Part shown: piece after piece, positions 22,715 to 32,934 of the stretch
Numbering within the stretch: position 1 is the stretch's first letter
Layout of the letters: every line of letters starts with the position of its first letter
Source: Thalassotalea sp. PS06
GTDB taxonomy: Bacteria; Pseudomonadota; Gammaproteobacteria; Enterobacterales; Alteromonadaceae
Assembly (NCBI RefSeq): GCF_007197775.1
Contig: NZ_CP041638.1
Span: 1-64,000, forward strand
Reading direction: 5' to 3'
Length of the DNA stretch: 64,000 nt
The notes under the pieces: model-generated
Database searches by the model: none
Seen by the model: the letters and a program-made list of their open reading frames with translations, nothing else
Told to the model about the DNA's origin: nothing
Position numbers and translations under genes: made by a program

Positions 22715-23188
22715 ATGTTCGATATTCTTATGTACCTTTTTGAGAACTATATTCATAGTGAAGCCGAGGTAATGGTCGATCATGATGTCCTGACCGATGA
22801 ATTGACCCGAGCTGGATTCCATCAAGATGAAATCTACAAAGCCCTTTCATGGTTAGAGAAACTTGCCAATCTACAAAATACTGACGCTTATAATTTTCTG
22901 ACCAAGCGTCCACAACAATCGGTTCGTATTTATACGCCTCAGGAAACCACGTTTTTAGATACCGAATGTCGCGGTTTTCTAATGTTTCTTGAAAACGTTA
23001 ATGTGCTCGATTTCGCAACCCGCGAAATGGTAATCGACAGGGTTCTGGAGCTAGATACTAAAGACTTTAATATCGACGATCTTAAGTGGGTTGTATTGAT
23101 GGTGCTATTCAATGTGCCGGGGAAAGAATCTGCTTATTCGCAAATGGAAGATCTCATTTTTGACGAATGCGAAGGTCCGTTGCACTAG
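22715..23188 (+). CDS. smg: Smg family protein (DUF494)
   Basis: A 157-residue protein of the Smg/DUF494 family, found beside dprA in many gammaproteobacteria including E. coli. The start [13 protein letters not shown] is typical. It is acidic and mostly helical by inspection, and its function is unknown. It begins 9 bases after dprA, so the two are co-transcribed. Confidence 0.93.
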   Translation: MFDILMYLFENYIHSEAEVMVDHDVLTDELTRAGFHQDEIYKALSWLEKLANLQNTDAYNFLTKRPQQSVRIYTPQETTFLDTECRGFLMFLENVNVLDFATREMVIDRVLELDTKDFNIDDLKWVVLMVLFNVPGKESAYSQMEDLIFDECEGPLH

Positions 23189-23363
23189 GTTCATTGAATT
23201 TTTCTGGGTGCAATCAGCAATAGAATAATTTAGCCAAAAAAAACTCCTAACAAAAAGACCATAAAGATAAGCTGCTCATGGTATAAACGACGGACGTAAA
23301 GTTTGGTGTGCAAACTTTCTGTGTCATAATAGAGCCTTCATTTCATCTTTGGGGTGCGTTAGC

Positions 23364-23915
23364 ATGTCAAAATCCGATAAATCATTGTTCTCTTTGCATG
23401 AGCATGCGCTACAAAAGGCCAATGAAACTTGTCCGGTTTGTGACGCGCCATTGCAAATCAAGCATTCAAAAGCCGGAAGCTTTTGGGGCTGTAGCCAATA
23501 TCCTAAGTGTGATTACACCCGCCCGGTAAAAGAAACTTCTAAGTTTGAAGAACAATTGCTTCCGGGTAGCGAATGTCCAAAATGCGGCGACTCCCTGGCG
23601 GTAAAGCAGGGGCGTTATGGTATGTTTATTGGCTGCAGTAATTTTCCGGCTTGCGATCATATTGAGCAGGAGCAGGAAGAAACCCTTGATGTGCAATGCC
23701 CAAGTTGCAAGAAGGGGCACTTACGAGAAAAGAGCAGTCGCTTTGGCAAAACCTTTTATGCCTGCGATACCTATCCGAAATGCAAATATGCGGTAAACCA
23801 TCCACCGGTCGCGCAAGATTGCAAAGAATGTGGCTTTCCGCTGTTATTGAAGCGCAATATGGCGGCTGGTGAAAAGCTGCAATGTGCGGATAGAAAGTGC
23901 GGAAAGTTTCAATAA
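23364..23915 (+). CDS. yrdD: Topoisomerase-type C4 zinc-finger protein
   Basis: The 183-residue protein contains three complete topoisomerase I C-terminal C4 zinc ribbons (each CPxC...GCS/ACDxxPKC) and a fourth, partial finger starting CKECG near the C-terminus. It has no topoisomerase catalytic domain. It corresponds to YrdD of the E. coli smf-smg-yrdD-yrdC run and is probably a nucleic-acid-binding protein of unknown role. ATG 23364 is preferred over an in-frame TTG at 23349 because of the GGGG ribosome-binding site at 23351-23354. Confidence 0.9.
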   Translation: MSKSDKSLFSLHEHALQKANETCPVCDAPLQIKHSKAGSFWGCSQYPKCDYTRPVKETSKFEEQLLPGSECPKCGDSLAVKQGRYGMFIGCSNFPACDHIEQEQEETLDVQCPSCKKGHLREKSSRFGKTFYACDTYPKCKYAVNHPPVAQDCKECGFPLLLKRNMAAGEKLQCADRKCGKFQ

Positions 23916-23917
23916 AC

Positions 23918-24160
23918 GGGAGCTTAAGCTCCCATAGTACGTATCGTAAACGATACTTCGGGTACGTGACGGAAAACGCCACTTCGAGCACACAATCAAA
24001 GATTGTTCCGGGTTACCGACATGGATGTTGGTATGCAGAATTTGTCTGGAACCGAAATTCTGTACCCGCGACAGAAAACGTCGCTTCGAGTGAAAAGCAA
24101 AAAACCTTGCGTCATTCCCTGATACTACAGGGAATCTTGGCCTGGGCCGAATGTCTCTGG
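23918..24160. repeat. Stem-loop mosaic array, copy A
   Basis: A run of short hairpins begins two bases after the yrdD stop. In order: the perfect palindrome GGGAGCTTAAGCTCCC; GTATCGT-AA-ACGATAC; a degenerate GTGACG/CGCCAC pair; ACAATC-AAA-GATTGT; an ACAT-GG-ATGT pair; CAGAATTT...GAAATTCTG; GCGAC...GTCGC; and ATTCCCTG...CAGGGAAT. Most are joined by linkers of the form TTCGAGTAC or CCGGGTAC. The unit recurs as copy B. Reading frames crossing it are fortuitous. Confidence 0.75.
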
Positions 24161-24172
24161 TGTGCCAACAGC

Positions 24173-24383
24173 GGGAGTTAAAACTCCCTGAGTACGTATC
24201 GCAAACGATACTCCGGGTACGTGACGTAAAGCGCCACTTCGAGTACACAATCAAAGATTGTTCCGGGTACGCGACAAAAAACGTCGCTTCGAGTGAGGTA
24301 AGCTTCGCTGGTGGAAGAATGCATCAAAAAACCTTGCGTCATTCCCTGATACTACAGGGAATCCTAGCTAGGGCCGAATGACT
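24173..24383. repeat. Stem-loop mosaic array, copy B
   Basis: This is a direct second copy of the hairpin series: GGGAGTTAAAACTCCC, GTATCGC-AA-ACGATAC, GTGACG/CGCCAC, ACAATC-AAA-GATTGT, GCGAC...GTCGC and ATTCCCTG...CAGGGAAT, with the same linkers. It lacks two hairpins present in copy A (about 24016-24060) and has its own insertion of about 30 bases at 24295-24327. The first stem differs by compensated changes, so hairpin shape is kept while sequence drifts. Confidence 0.75.
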
Positions 24384-24543
24384 CAAATGTGCCAGGAACA
24401 GTCCGATAGCGATTGCTATGATTAGGTTAATTTTAAGTTTTTGCCCCTGAAAAACAGACACCAAAGCAGCGCAAATAGAAGTGCTTGCCGTGGTGTCCTT
24501 GATCGCCTTGAGTCAGGCAATTCACTTGATTTTTTCGTTATAT

Positions 24544-25071
24544 TTACTTAGAAATAGCCAAGGATTCCATTATTTTCTTACCTATTGGTAGCCATTTCTC
24601 TGACTGTTCTTCCGTAGTGTTAAACGCAGCTAGAAGAAAACGTCCATCGACAGATGTTCCATACATGATGTTGTGAATTTGGGTATCAGCTGCAGGGGTA
24701 ATCAATTCCATTACCATGAACTTTTGTCCATTTTGCTCAATAACTTCATCCCTCAGCCAAGTTGCTGAAGCGTACATGTTGTGAAACATCTTTGAGATTG
24801 ATGCATGAGCTCTCTCTACCTGCGCAGGCGACATAGCATTGTTAGTATGGTTGAATGCCAGCGTCACTTCACCTGTTGCATCGCTCAGAACTTCAGTGGG
24901 CCTCGTAGACGCTGGATATTTGATCTCCAAAATATTAGCTGGCATGGGACCAAATTCTTTTGGAGCTTGAATTGATACTTTGCCATTTAGCGCAAAGATT
25001 TCTGTAAATTCAGATGCAATCGAAGATGCACAAAAAAATGCAACCCCTAAGGCTAACAATAATTTTCTCAC
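24544..25071 (-). CDS. Small secreted protein of unknown function
   Basis: The 175-residue protein has a clear signal peptide (MRKLLLALGVAFFCASSIA, cleavage near residue 19-20) and no cysteine in the mature part. I do not recognise the family. The mature domain of about 155 residues looks like a single alpha/beta domain, and a periplasmic location is likely. It stands alone between the hairpin array and a 270-base gap before purK. No operon partner suggests a role. Confidence 0.8.
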   Translation of the reverse strand: MRKLLLALGVAFFCASSIASEFTEIFALNGKVSIQAPKEFGPMPANILEIKYPASTRPTEVLSDATGEVTLAFNHTNNAMSPAQVERAHASISKMFHNMYASATWLRDEVIEQNGQKFMVMELITPAADTQIHNIMYGTSVDGRFLLAAFNTTEEQSEKWLPIGKKIMESLAISK

Positions 25072-25312
25072 TATTACTCCTTCGTGTGATGTAAATATAT
25101 AATTGTAATTACGAACAAATAGTACTTTTTCTGACTATTAGGGCAACTGCTCAAACCTGAACATAATGACAGTTATTCTCGGTCAGGAAGAGCGGTCATT
25201 TTAGTAAATATTGGATGATATAACCAATGACTGCTGTTCTAATCACGGCCGTTGGCCGCTCATTTAAACTACCGGAGAATACGTTGCTACGCAAACCAGA
25301 TTTACAGACAAT

Positions 25313-25338
25313 AAAAAAGCACCCTCAGGCGCTTTTTT
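25313..25338 (-). terminator. Terminator after purK
   Basis: An A-run, an imperfect GC-rich stem (GCACC / GGCGC with one mismatch) and a T-run lie just beyond the purK stop on the minus strand. Confidence 0.75.
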
Positions 25339-25340
25339 AT

Positions 25341-26483
25341 TTAGCTAATGTCGCTGACGTACTGTTTAACACCCGGGAAGTCTTGCTCCGGCAGTATCTC
25401 AGTAATTTTTGTCAATCTTGCTAACAACTCGGCTTTATCTGTACCACACACATTGATGTGACCCATCTTGCGGCCTGGTCGTTTACTTTTGCCGTACCAG
25501 TGCAGCTGTGTACCTGTAACAGCCAGGATTTCATCGGGCACCGTATCGGCGCCGAGAATGTTAATCATTGCTGTTGGGCGAACCAGCTCTGTGCTACCCA
25601 CAGGCAATCCGCTAACGGCGCGAATATGATTGGCAAACTGACAGGTATCTGCGCCTTGTTGAGTCCAGTGACCTGAGTTATGAACCCGTGGCGCAATTTC
25701 ATTAACCAGTAATTTGTCGCCAACCTGGAAGAATTCGATCGCTAGCACGCCAGCGTATTCTAGAGCATCAGCAACTTTGGCAAAGGCATCGGCGGCTTGT
25801 TGTTGTAAGCCCTGATGTTCACCAGTAGCTAGAGAAACACTAAGAACACCATTGCTGTGATGATTTTCCGTTAATGGGTAGGCGAAAGTATTACCGTCAA
25901 TATCACGCACACCAACCATGGAAACTTCGCGGTCAAAAGGAATCATCTGCTCGGCAATGATTCCCTGAGCAACACGGCCTTTAGCTTGCTCTAGAAATGC
26001 AGCGATATCGTCCCAAATCAAATTAACATTGCTGTCTGCTTTAATACGCCATTGGCCCTTGCCATCGTATCCCTCTAGCGCACTTTTCAGTACCAAAGGT
26101 ACATTTAGGTGTTCAATGGCCTGAAGCAGGTCGTCTTTGCTTTCAATAACCTTATAAGGCGCGTTGGCAACACCGGCTTTATCCAGTAATGCTTTCTCTA
26201 AACGGCGATCGCCGCCAGTTTTAATGGCCTGGCTCGATGGGCGTAATTTACCTGAAGCTTCGCATACCGCCAGAGTCTGGTGATCAATATGCTCAAACTC
26301 CGCGGTGATTACGTCAGCAAACTCAATACCCTGATCTAAATCGCCAAAGGTAAGCTCAGGTGCTAACGGGTCAACAACGGTTTTGCTGCCGACATCATAG
26401 GCACGAATCGCAATGTTAAGAGGTTTACTTGCCAGCGCCATCATGCGTGCGAGTTGGCCAGCACCTAACACGAGAACATTCAT
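25341..26483 (-). CDS. purK: N5-carboxyaminoimidazole ribonucleotide synthase
   Basis: PurK converts AIR, ATP and bicarbonate to N5-CAIR in de novo purine synthesis. The 380-residue ATP-grasp protein starts with the Rossmann-like MNVLVLGAGQLARMMALA and has LKSALEGYDGKGQW, VNEIAPRVHNSGHWT and the central ATP-grasp domain. It follows purE by 6 bases, so the two enzymes form an operon. Length exceeds E. coli PurK (355) slightly. Confidence 0.96.
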   Translation of the reverse strand: MNVLVLGAGQLARMMALASKPLNIAIRAYDVGSKTVVDPLAPELTFGDLDQGIEFADVITAEFEHIDHQTLAVCEASGKLRPSSQAIKTGGDRRLEKALLDKAGVANAPYKVIESKDDLLQAIEHLNVPLVLKSALEGYDGKGQWRIKADSNVNLIWDDIAAFLEQAKGRVAQGIIAEQMIPFDREVSMVGVRDIDGNTFAYPLTENHHSNGVLSVSLATGEHQGLQQQAADAFAKVADALEYAGVLAIEFFQVGDKLLVNEIAPRVHNSGHWTQQGADTCQFANHIRAVSGLPVGSTELVRPTAMINILGADTVPDEILAVTGTQLHWYGKSKRPGRKMGHINVCGTDKAELLARLTKITEILPEQDFPGVKQYVSDIS

Positions 26484-26489
26484 TAGCGT

Positions 26490-26975
26490 TTATGGCTCCT
26501 GAGGATCTGGATTATCCAGGATAGTTTGGGTTTGTGTCTGACGGAATGATTCGATAGCGGCCATTACTGTTTCGTCATGGGTTGCCAGGATCTGCGCAGC
26601 TAATAGACCTGCGTTAGCTGCACCAGCGGTACCGATGGCTAAGGTACCTACAGCGATGCCTTTTGGCATCTGCACGATGGATAGTAATGAATCCTGTCCG
26701 GATAATGCCTTGGATTGTACCGGTACACCAAGAACCGGAAGAGGGGTGAATGCTGCTGTCATACCCGGAAGGTGCGCGGCACCACCAGCACCGGCAATAA
26801 TGACTTTAATGCCACGATCTTTGGCAGCTTCAGCGTATTCGGCAAGCAAGTGAGGAGTACGGTGTGCAGAAACGACTTTTGTTTCATAACTAACGTTTAA
26901 GGAATCCAGCATCTCTGCTGCATGTTTCATCGTTGGCCAATCGGACTTTGACCCCATGATAATGCCGACTTTCAT
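26490..26975 (-). CDS. purE: N5-carboxyaminoimidazole ribonucleotide mutase
   Basis: PurE class I moves the carboxylate of N5-CAIR to give CAIR. The 161-residue protein has the motifs [29 protein letters not shown] (with the catalytic histidine) and [15 protein letters not shown]. It is the promoter-proximal gene of purEK. No PurR-like operator was recognised upstream. Confidence 0.97.
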   Translation of the reverse strand: MKVGIIMGSKSDWPTMKHAAEMLDSLNVSYETKVVSAHRTPHLLAEYAEAAKDRGIKVIIAGAGGAAHLPGMTAAFTPLPVLGVPVQSKALSGQDSLLSIVQMPKGIAVGTLAIGTAGAANAGLLAAQILATHDETVMAAIESFRQTQTQTILDNPDPQEP

Positions 26976-27204
26976 GTTACGCGCCTATTTATCAAACCAA
27001 TAAAAAATAAGGAAACCCCAGAGTTTGCCTCTGAGGTCGAAAAATAAGCGGCAATTATACCTATCTTTAACTAAATCCCAAAACAATCATGGTAGGGATT
27101 TTCCTAATGACGAAGAATTTGTTGCAAAAACATGACACAAAGTTTGTTTGTCGGTGGCAACACTTGTTAAAATTAGCCTTATTTATCGTTTAGCAGGAAC
27201 TATT

Positions 27205-28676
<1,472 letters not shown>

Positions 28677-28684
28677 TCCAGTTT

Positions 28685-30406
28685 CTAGCGGCAATATTGC
28701 TCCGGGTCCTTGGTGTTAACCAGATGCAGGCGATGTTTTTTAGTGTAGGGAAATTGCGCTAATAACACATCGCCATTTCCCAATTCTAGCGACTCTCCAT
28801 TTTCTAATAGAAATAACCAAATCGCCGCTTGCTTGGTGGTAAAGGTTTTACAGTCAACCGGCGTTACTAAACGCTCCTCATCGTAAAAATATATACCGTG
28901 GGATAGGTTGTGATCGCCATACACGGAAGTGGTTCTAATGTCGGTTGCGGTCGGAGAATTTACTACCACTTTCTCTTTAATCGCTTTTATTTGTTGAAGC
29001 GAACCCTCTATGTCTCGATATTCATGCAGACTTTTGTCCCGATAGGGCAAGCTGTAACTTAAATCGAACAAACGCACTAAGAGCACAAGTATGATCGAAA
29101 ACTGTAAAAACGATTTGCCTTGCTCAATGGCTTTATCTGCTTTGGGTAATTGCCATTGACGGACTGCCAGATAAACAGAAATAGACAGAATGACCAGCAA
29201 GCCGATATTACTTTGCCAGGATACAGGCGCCATCACCATAACGACGGCGCACGCGACAATTAACAAACTATAAAATACCATTGGAATGCTTTTACCCAGA
29301 TTTTTTTGATACCTGGCCAGCCAATTACCCGCCTTTAACTGGTCGTTAATCCAGAGATCAATAATCATCGCACTTAAAAGTAACGCTAGAATAAACATCG
29401 GCATGAAATAGCGGACATTACTGTCGCCGATCAACATAACTGGCAGCAGGTTTAGCACTATCCCCACTAAGCAAAAAAGATACAGGTCACCATAATTTTC
29501 CTTAAGGCGCATTCGCAATGATTTAGCCAGCAGCACAGGTAATAAAAGACTTGCTGGAAGTAATGCCAACCAGACTTCGAACGGATATTTGATGACCCCC
29601 AGCAGATACTCGATAGTACTGCCTTTATTTTGTCTCGCTGCCATTTCTGCCTGATTCAGTTCCACAGATGACTGCAAACCAAATTTCACTAACATTGGCA
29701 GCCACCAAAGGGCAGCGAATATTATCGGGATCAATAATGTACTTAGCAGTACAGTTTTATTTACCTTGGGCCACAGCCGGCAATAGGTGAGAAAGCCAAA
29801 AATGGTTAAAAAGTAGCAGAGAAGTGCTGCTTCTCGTTTGCATAAATAGGCGAGACCCAGACACGTCATGGACACAACCCAGGCGGTCTTGGATTGTTGT
29901 TTCTGCCAATAATAAAACCAGGTAAACAATGATAGGTTTACCAGCACCATAAATACCGTATCAAGCTCGGCAGACGTCGCTTTGCGAGCAAGCTCGGGGG
30001 TAAATAGCACCATCAACATTAGCCATACTTGCACTCGCAAACTCAAGTATCTTCGAGTAAACAGGAACAGAGAAATGATACCCGCGAAAGTGAATAGCAA
30101 GGATGGCAGTCGGGCGGATAGCTCATTGATTTCGCCGCCGGTAAAGCTACTAGTCAGGATAATTGTCCAGTTGAACAAGGGAGGTTTAGCCCAATAGGCT
30201 TGCTGATTGATGGTGGGAGTTAACCAAGTACCATTTTGTGCCATTTCTCTGGCCACCAGCGCTCTGCGGGTTTCTTCATGGTATAACCAAATCGTATCCA
30301 TACCTGGGATATAAAGGGCAACAATTGCGATGATAGCGATAAGAATACCGATAAGAAAAAACAGGCGTTTTCTCAACCCTAAGGTTGCCATGTAGGATGA
30401 TTCCAT
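28685..30406 (-). CDS. ArnT/PMT-like membrane glycosyltransferase
   Basis: The 573-residue integral membrane protein has about a dozen hydrophobic segments in the first 430 residues and a soluble C-terminal domain. The N-terminal periplasmic loop HEETRRALVAREM resembles the acidic loop of ArnT-type GT-C glycosyltransferases, which use polyprenyl-phosphate sugars. Its ATG overlaps the stop of the upstream gene (TAATG), and it is last in a minus-strand trio GT2 - VTT protein - GT-C. Inference: it transfers a sugar from a lipid carrier to lipid A, a glycan or a protein. Acceptor and sugar are unknown. Confidence 0.8.
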   Translation of the reverse strand: MESSYMATLGLRKRLFFLIGILIAIIAIVALYIPGMDTIWLYHEETRRALVAREMAQNGTWLTPTINQQAYWAKPPLFNWTIILTSSFTGGEINELSARLPSLLFTFAGIISLFLFTRRYLSLRVQVWLMLMVLFTPELARKATSAELDTVFMVLVNLSLFTWFYYWQKQQSKTAWVVSMTCLGLAYLCKREAALLCYFLTIFGFLTYCRLWPKVNKTVLLSTLLIPIIFAALWWLPMLVKFGLQSSVELNQAEMAARQNKGSTIEYLLGVIKYPFEVWLALLPASLLLPVLLAKSLRMRLKENYGDLYLFCLVGIVLNLLPVMLIGDSNVRYFMPMFILALLLSAMIIDLWINDQLKAGNWLARYQKNLGKSIPMVFYSLLIVACAVVMVMAPVSWQSNIGLLVILSISVYLAVRQWQLPKADKAIEQGKSFLQFSIILVLLVRLFDLSYSLPYRDKSLHEYRDIEGSLQQIKAIKEKVVVNSPTATDIRTTSVYGDHNLSHGIYFYDEERLVTPVDCKTFTTKQAAIWLFLLENGESLELGNGDVLLAQFPYTKKHRLHLVNTKDPEQYCR

Positions 30407-31098
30407 TATTTTTGCTGAAGGAAAGGATTGGACAAGGGTTGATTGCGCTCTTTTTTATACAGCCACAAACTAAGAGCAAGACTAATGCACAATAATACGC
30501 CACTAAGTATCAATTGAAATTTAGACTGCATACTGACACCACTGCCGCTGAGTGAGAAAATGATCATTTGTGGCAGATAGCCAATGAATGAAGCTGCGAA
30601 AAATTGGCTTTTGTTAACCTGACTAACCCCAGCAGCAAGGTTAGTTAATAGGTTACTTCCGATTGGAAAAAGACGAATGATCAGTGTCTTGTAAAAAACG
30701 TTTGTAGAGAGAAAGGCACTTAAGCGATTAATTAAGTCAAAATTGGCTCGTAACTGATGTCGTTCTGACAGCTTAATTGCGAACCCATAACAGAGCATAC
30801 AACCTAACAAAACCGCAAAGGTTGCGATAAACGTTCCGTACCAAAAACCTAAGCTATAACCCGCAAGGAACGCGATTACCTGACGCGGAAAGCCAAACAT
30901 GGTGCTCAGTGCTGCAATGGCTATAAACGCAAGCTGCACACTGAATGATGAAGGCTCCAGGGTGGTCCAAAAGGATTGACTCAACAGCCCATCGAAAACA
31001 TATCGCTGCAGGAATAATGCAATACCAATAAACAGCGCAAAGCTAAGGACGGCCTTGGCAACATGCTTTTTAATTTTTACATCCGTGACTCTATTCAT
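30406..31098 (-). CDS. VTT/TMEM64 (SNARE-associated) membrane protein
   Basis: The protein of about 230 residues has some five membrane segments and the VTT-domain signatures FPRQVIAFLAGYSLGF and IGSNLLTNLAAG followed by YLPQMIIFSLSG. Members of this family, related to DedA, are thought to move lipids or lipid carriers. A GTG at 31122 is also in frame; ATG 31098 is preferred because it overlaps the stop of the upstream glycosyltransferase by 8 bases. It sits between two polyprenyl-phosphate-sugar type enzymes, which fits a role in handling the lipid carrier. Confidence 0.8.
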   Translation of the reverse strand: MNRVTDVKIKKHVAKAVLSFALFIGIALFLQRYVFDGLLSQSFWTTLEPSSFSVQLAFIAIAALSTMFGFPRQVIAFLAGYSLGFWYGTFIATFAVLLGCMLCYGFAIKLSERHQLRANFDLINRLSAFLSTNVFYKTLIIRLFPIGSNLLTNLAAGVSQVNKSQFFAASFIGYLPQMIIFSLSGSGVSMQSKFQLILSGVLLCISLALSLWLYKKERNQPLSNPFLQQK

Positions 31099-31825
31099 GG
31101 TTTGTTTCAATGATATCGGCACGTTTGCAACGCCTGGTTAGCCAAAATACACCAAACAAGTCGACCAGACCGACAAACGCCCGATTTCGAAATGAGTAAT
31201 TTGAGCTGCCACTTAAGCGCTCGCGGTGGTTAACTTCAACCACTTCAATATGTCCGCCAAGTCGCTTTATCAGTGCGGGTAGAAAACGATGCATATGATC
31301 GAAATAGGGTAGTAGGGTATAGGTAGCTTTCGGGATGACCTTGATACCGCATCCGGTATCAGGGGTATCATCATTGAGAAAGGCCTGACGAATCTTGTTA
31401 GCTATTTTCGATTGCCAACGCTTCCAGGAATTGTCACCAACACGGTTCTTTCGATAGCCGGCAATACAAAAGTGGCTGTATTGAGGTTGTGCCATCGCAA
31501 TTTCAATGAGTTTTGGTAAATCCGCAGGGTCGTTTTGACCATCGGCATCTAAGGTGGCTATCAAACTGCCGTTACTATGTTTAACGCCGTTAAAGACAGC
31601 CGTACTTTGACCAACACTGGATTTATGGCGAACGATGTGCAGATTATCCTGTGACTTTTGCATCTGCAGTAACCGTTGTAAGGTCTCATCTTCGCTACCA
31701 TCATCAACGTAGATGATTTCATATTCATAGTTCCCAGACAGTGCCTGATTTATTTCCCGTATGAGTGGTTCGATATTGTCCTGTTCATTTTTTGCCGGAA
31801 CCACGACTGAAATATCAATATTCAT
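31091..31825 (-). CDS. Family 2 glycosyltransferase, DPM-like
   Basis: The 244-residue GT-A enzyme has SVVVPAKNEQDNI at the N-terminus, YVDDGSEDET and the DXD-type metal motif LDADGQNDPADL. No C-terminal membrane helices are present, so it resembles soluble dolichol-phosphate-mannose-synthase-type enzymes rather than ArnC. It probably charges a polyprenyl phosphate with a sugar. It is the first gene of a coupled three-gene operon with a VTT protein and an ArnT-like transferase. Confidence 0.85.
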   Translation of the reverse strand: MNIDISVVVPAKNEQDNIEPLIREINQALSGNYEYEIIYVDDGSEDETLQRLLQMQKSQDNLHIVRHKSSVGQSTAVFNGVKHSNGSLIATLDADGQNDPADLPKLIEIAMAQPQYSHFCIAGYRKNRVGDNSWKRWQSKIANKIRQAFLNDDTPDTGCGIKVIPKATYTLLPYFDHMHRFLPALIKRLGGHIEVVEVNHRERLSGSSNYSFRNRAFVGLVDLFGVFWLTRRCKRADIIETNHE

Positions 31826-31959
31826 AAAATGCTAATTAAATCCCAATGAGATCATCTCAAACGCATAAATTGAACACGACTGGCAATGCCAGGTAACAAA
31901 ACCTAACTATAGACAATGGCTAAAGTTTTGCCGATTTTGTCAATTTATTAACCTTCAGT

Positions 31960-31973
31960 TTGATGCAAATCAA
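31960..31973. promoter_or_regulatory. FNR-type box upstream of ompW
   Basis: TTGATGCAAATCAA is a perfect match to the FNR/EtrA consensus TTGAT-N4-ATCAA. Its centre at 31966.5 is about 41.5 bases before the start point predicted from the -10-like TAAACT at 31997-32002. That is the class II activator position. It stands 136 bases before the ompW ATG. Confidence 0.8.
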
Positions 31974-32109
31974 CAAGCACCCACCCGGTTATCGACTAAA
32001 CTTTTAGTGCTGGTCGGATTTGTACTTAAGGCTAAAGCGGAGAACGCCTTGAAGTCCTGTACTTATCTTGAGTAGTTCTTTTGTGATTTGTTCTCTGAGG
32101 GAGAGAAGT

Positions 32110-32805
32110 ATGAAAAAACAAATCGTAACTCTGGCGATAGCAACAGCCCTGTTAAGTGGGGCTGTGCATGCCAATGAAGCCGGTGACTGGGTAATCAGAG
32201 CCGGTGCAACCAATGTAGATCCTGATAGTGGTAATTCAGGTGTATTTGTCGAAGCGTTAGGTGGGGATACACCATTATCCCTGTCCGTTGAAGACGATAC
32301 ACAGTTGGGTCTTAATTTCGCTTATTTCTTCAGCCCAAACTGGGCCATTGAATTACTTGCGGCAACGCCGTTTCAACATGACGTAATCATCAATGATCCT
32401 GAAGGTATAGCACCTGGCATCTTCGGTGTGCCCGTCGATGGTGCAACCTTGGCCGAGGTAAAACACTTACCACCAACATTGAGTGTATTGTATTACTTTA
32501 CATCCGCTGGCAGTTTTCAGCCTTATGTTGGTCTGGGTTTAAATTACACCACATTCTTTGAAGAGAAATTCAAGTCGGATCCAGATGCTCTTGGCTTTAA
32601 CGACTTAGAGTTAGATGATTCCTGGGGTTACTCAGCCCAGATCGGATTAGATTTTTACTTTACCGATAATTGGCTAGTAAACGCATCGGCTCGTTATATT
32701 GATATCGAAACGGACGCAGACTTCAATATTGGTGACATACCTGGTTCGTCCAATGTCGAGATAGACCCTATGGTTTACTCACTGATGTTAGGTTATAAGT
32801 TTTAA
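32110..32805 (+). CDS. ompW: Outer membrane protein OmpW
   Basis: OmpW is an eight-stranded outer-membrane barrel thought to pass small hydrophobic compounds. From ATG 32110, preceded by the purine-rich GAGGGAGAGAAG, the 231-residue precursor has a signal peptide ending ALLSGAVHA and a C-terminal phenylalanine (LMLGYKF) as required by the BAM complex. The segments WVIRAGATNVDPDSG, WAIELLAATPFQHDV and YVGLGLNYTTFF are typical of the family. The FNR box upstream suggests induction when oxygen is low. A terminator follows. Confidence 0.93.
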   Translation: MKKQIVTLAIATALLSGAVHANEAGDWVIRAGATNVDPDSGNSGVFVEALGGDTPLSLSVEDDTQLGLNFAYFFSPNWAIELLAATPFQHDVIINDPEGIAPGIFGVPVDGATLAEVKHLPPTLSVLYYFTSAGSFQPYVGLGLNYTTFFEEKFKSDPDALGFNDLELDDSWGYSAQIGLDFYFTDNWLVNASARYIDIETDADFNIGDIPGSSNVEIDPMVYSLMLGYKF

Positions 32806-32841
32806 TTGAACCTCAAGGTTTAACTAATAGCCAACTTGTAT

Positions 32842-32870
32842 AAAAGCAGCGTTTCTGGCGCTGCTTTTTT
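32842..32870 (+). terminator. Rho-independent terminator after ompW
   Basis: The stem AAAAGCAGCG / CGCTGCTTTTTT with a short loop begins 37 bases after the stop codon. Confidence 0.92.
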
Positions 32871-32934
32871 AATTCCATTCGTTTATTCAATTCGATAGGA
32901 TGACCAGATATCAACTCTTAAATAAAGTAATGCT

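Noticed and set aside
23897..24381. Small proteins in the region after yrdD (both strands)
   Set aside because: The frames run through hairpin repeats, have no ribosome-binding sites and repeat the same peptides in both array copies. They are artefacts of the repeat.
25227..25424. Possible small gene upstream of the purK terminator
   Set aside because: It runs across the purK terminator and into the purK 3' end, has no recognisable start signal and no known motif.
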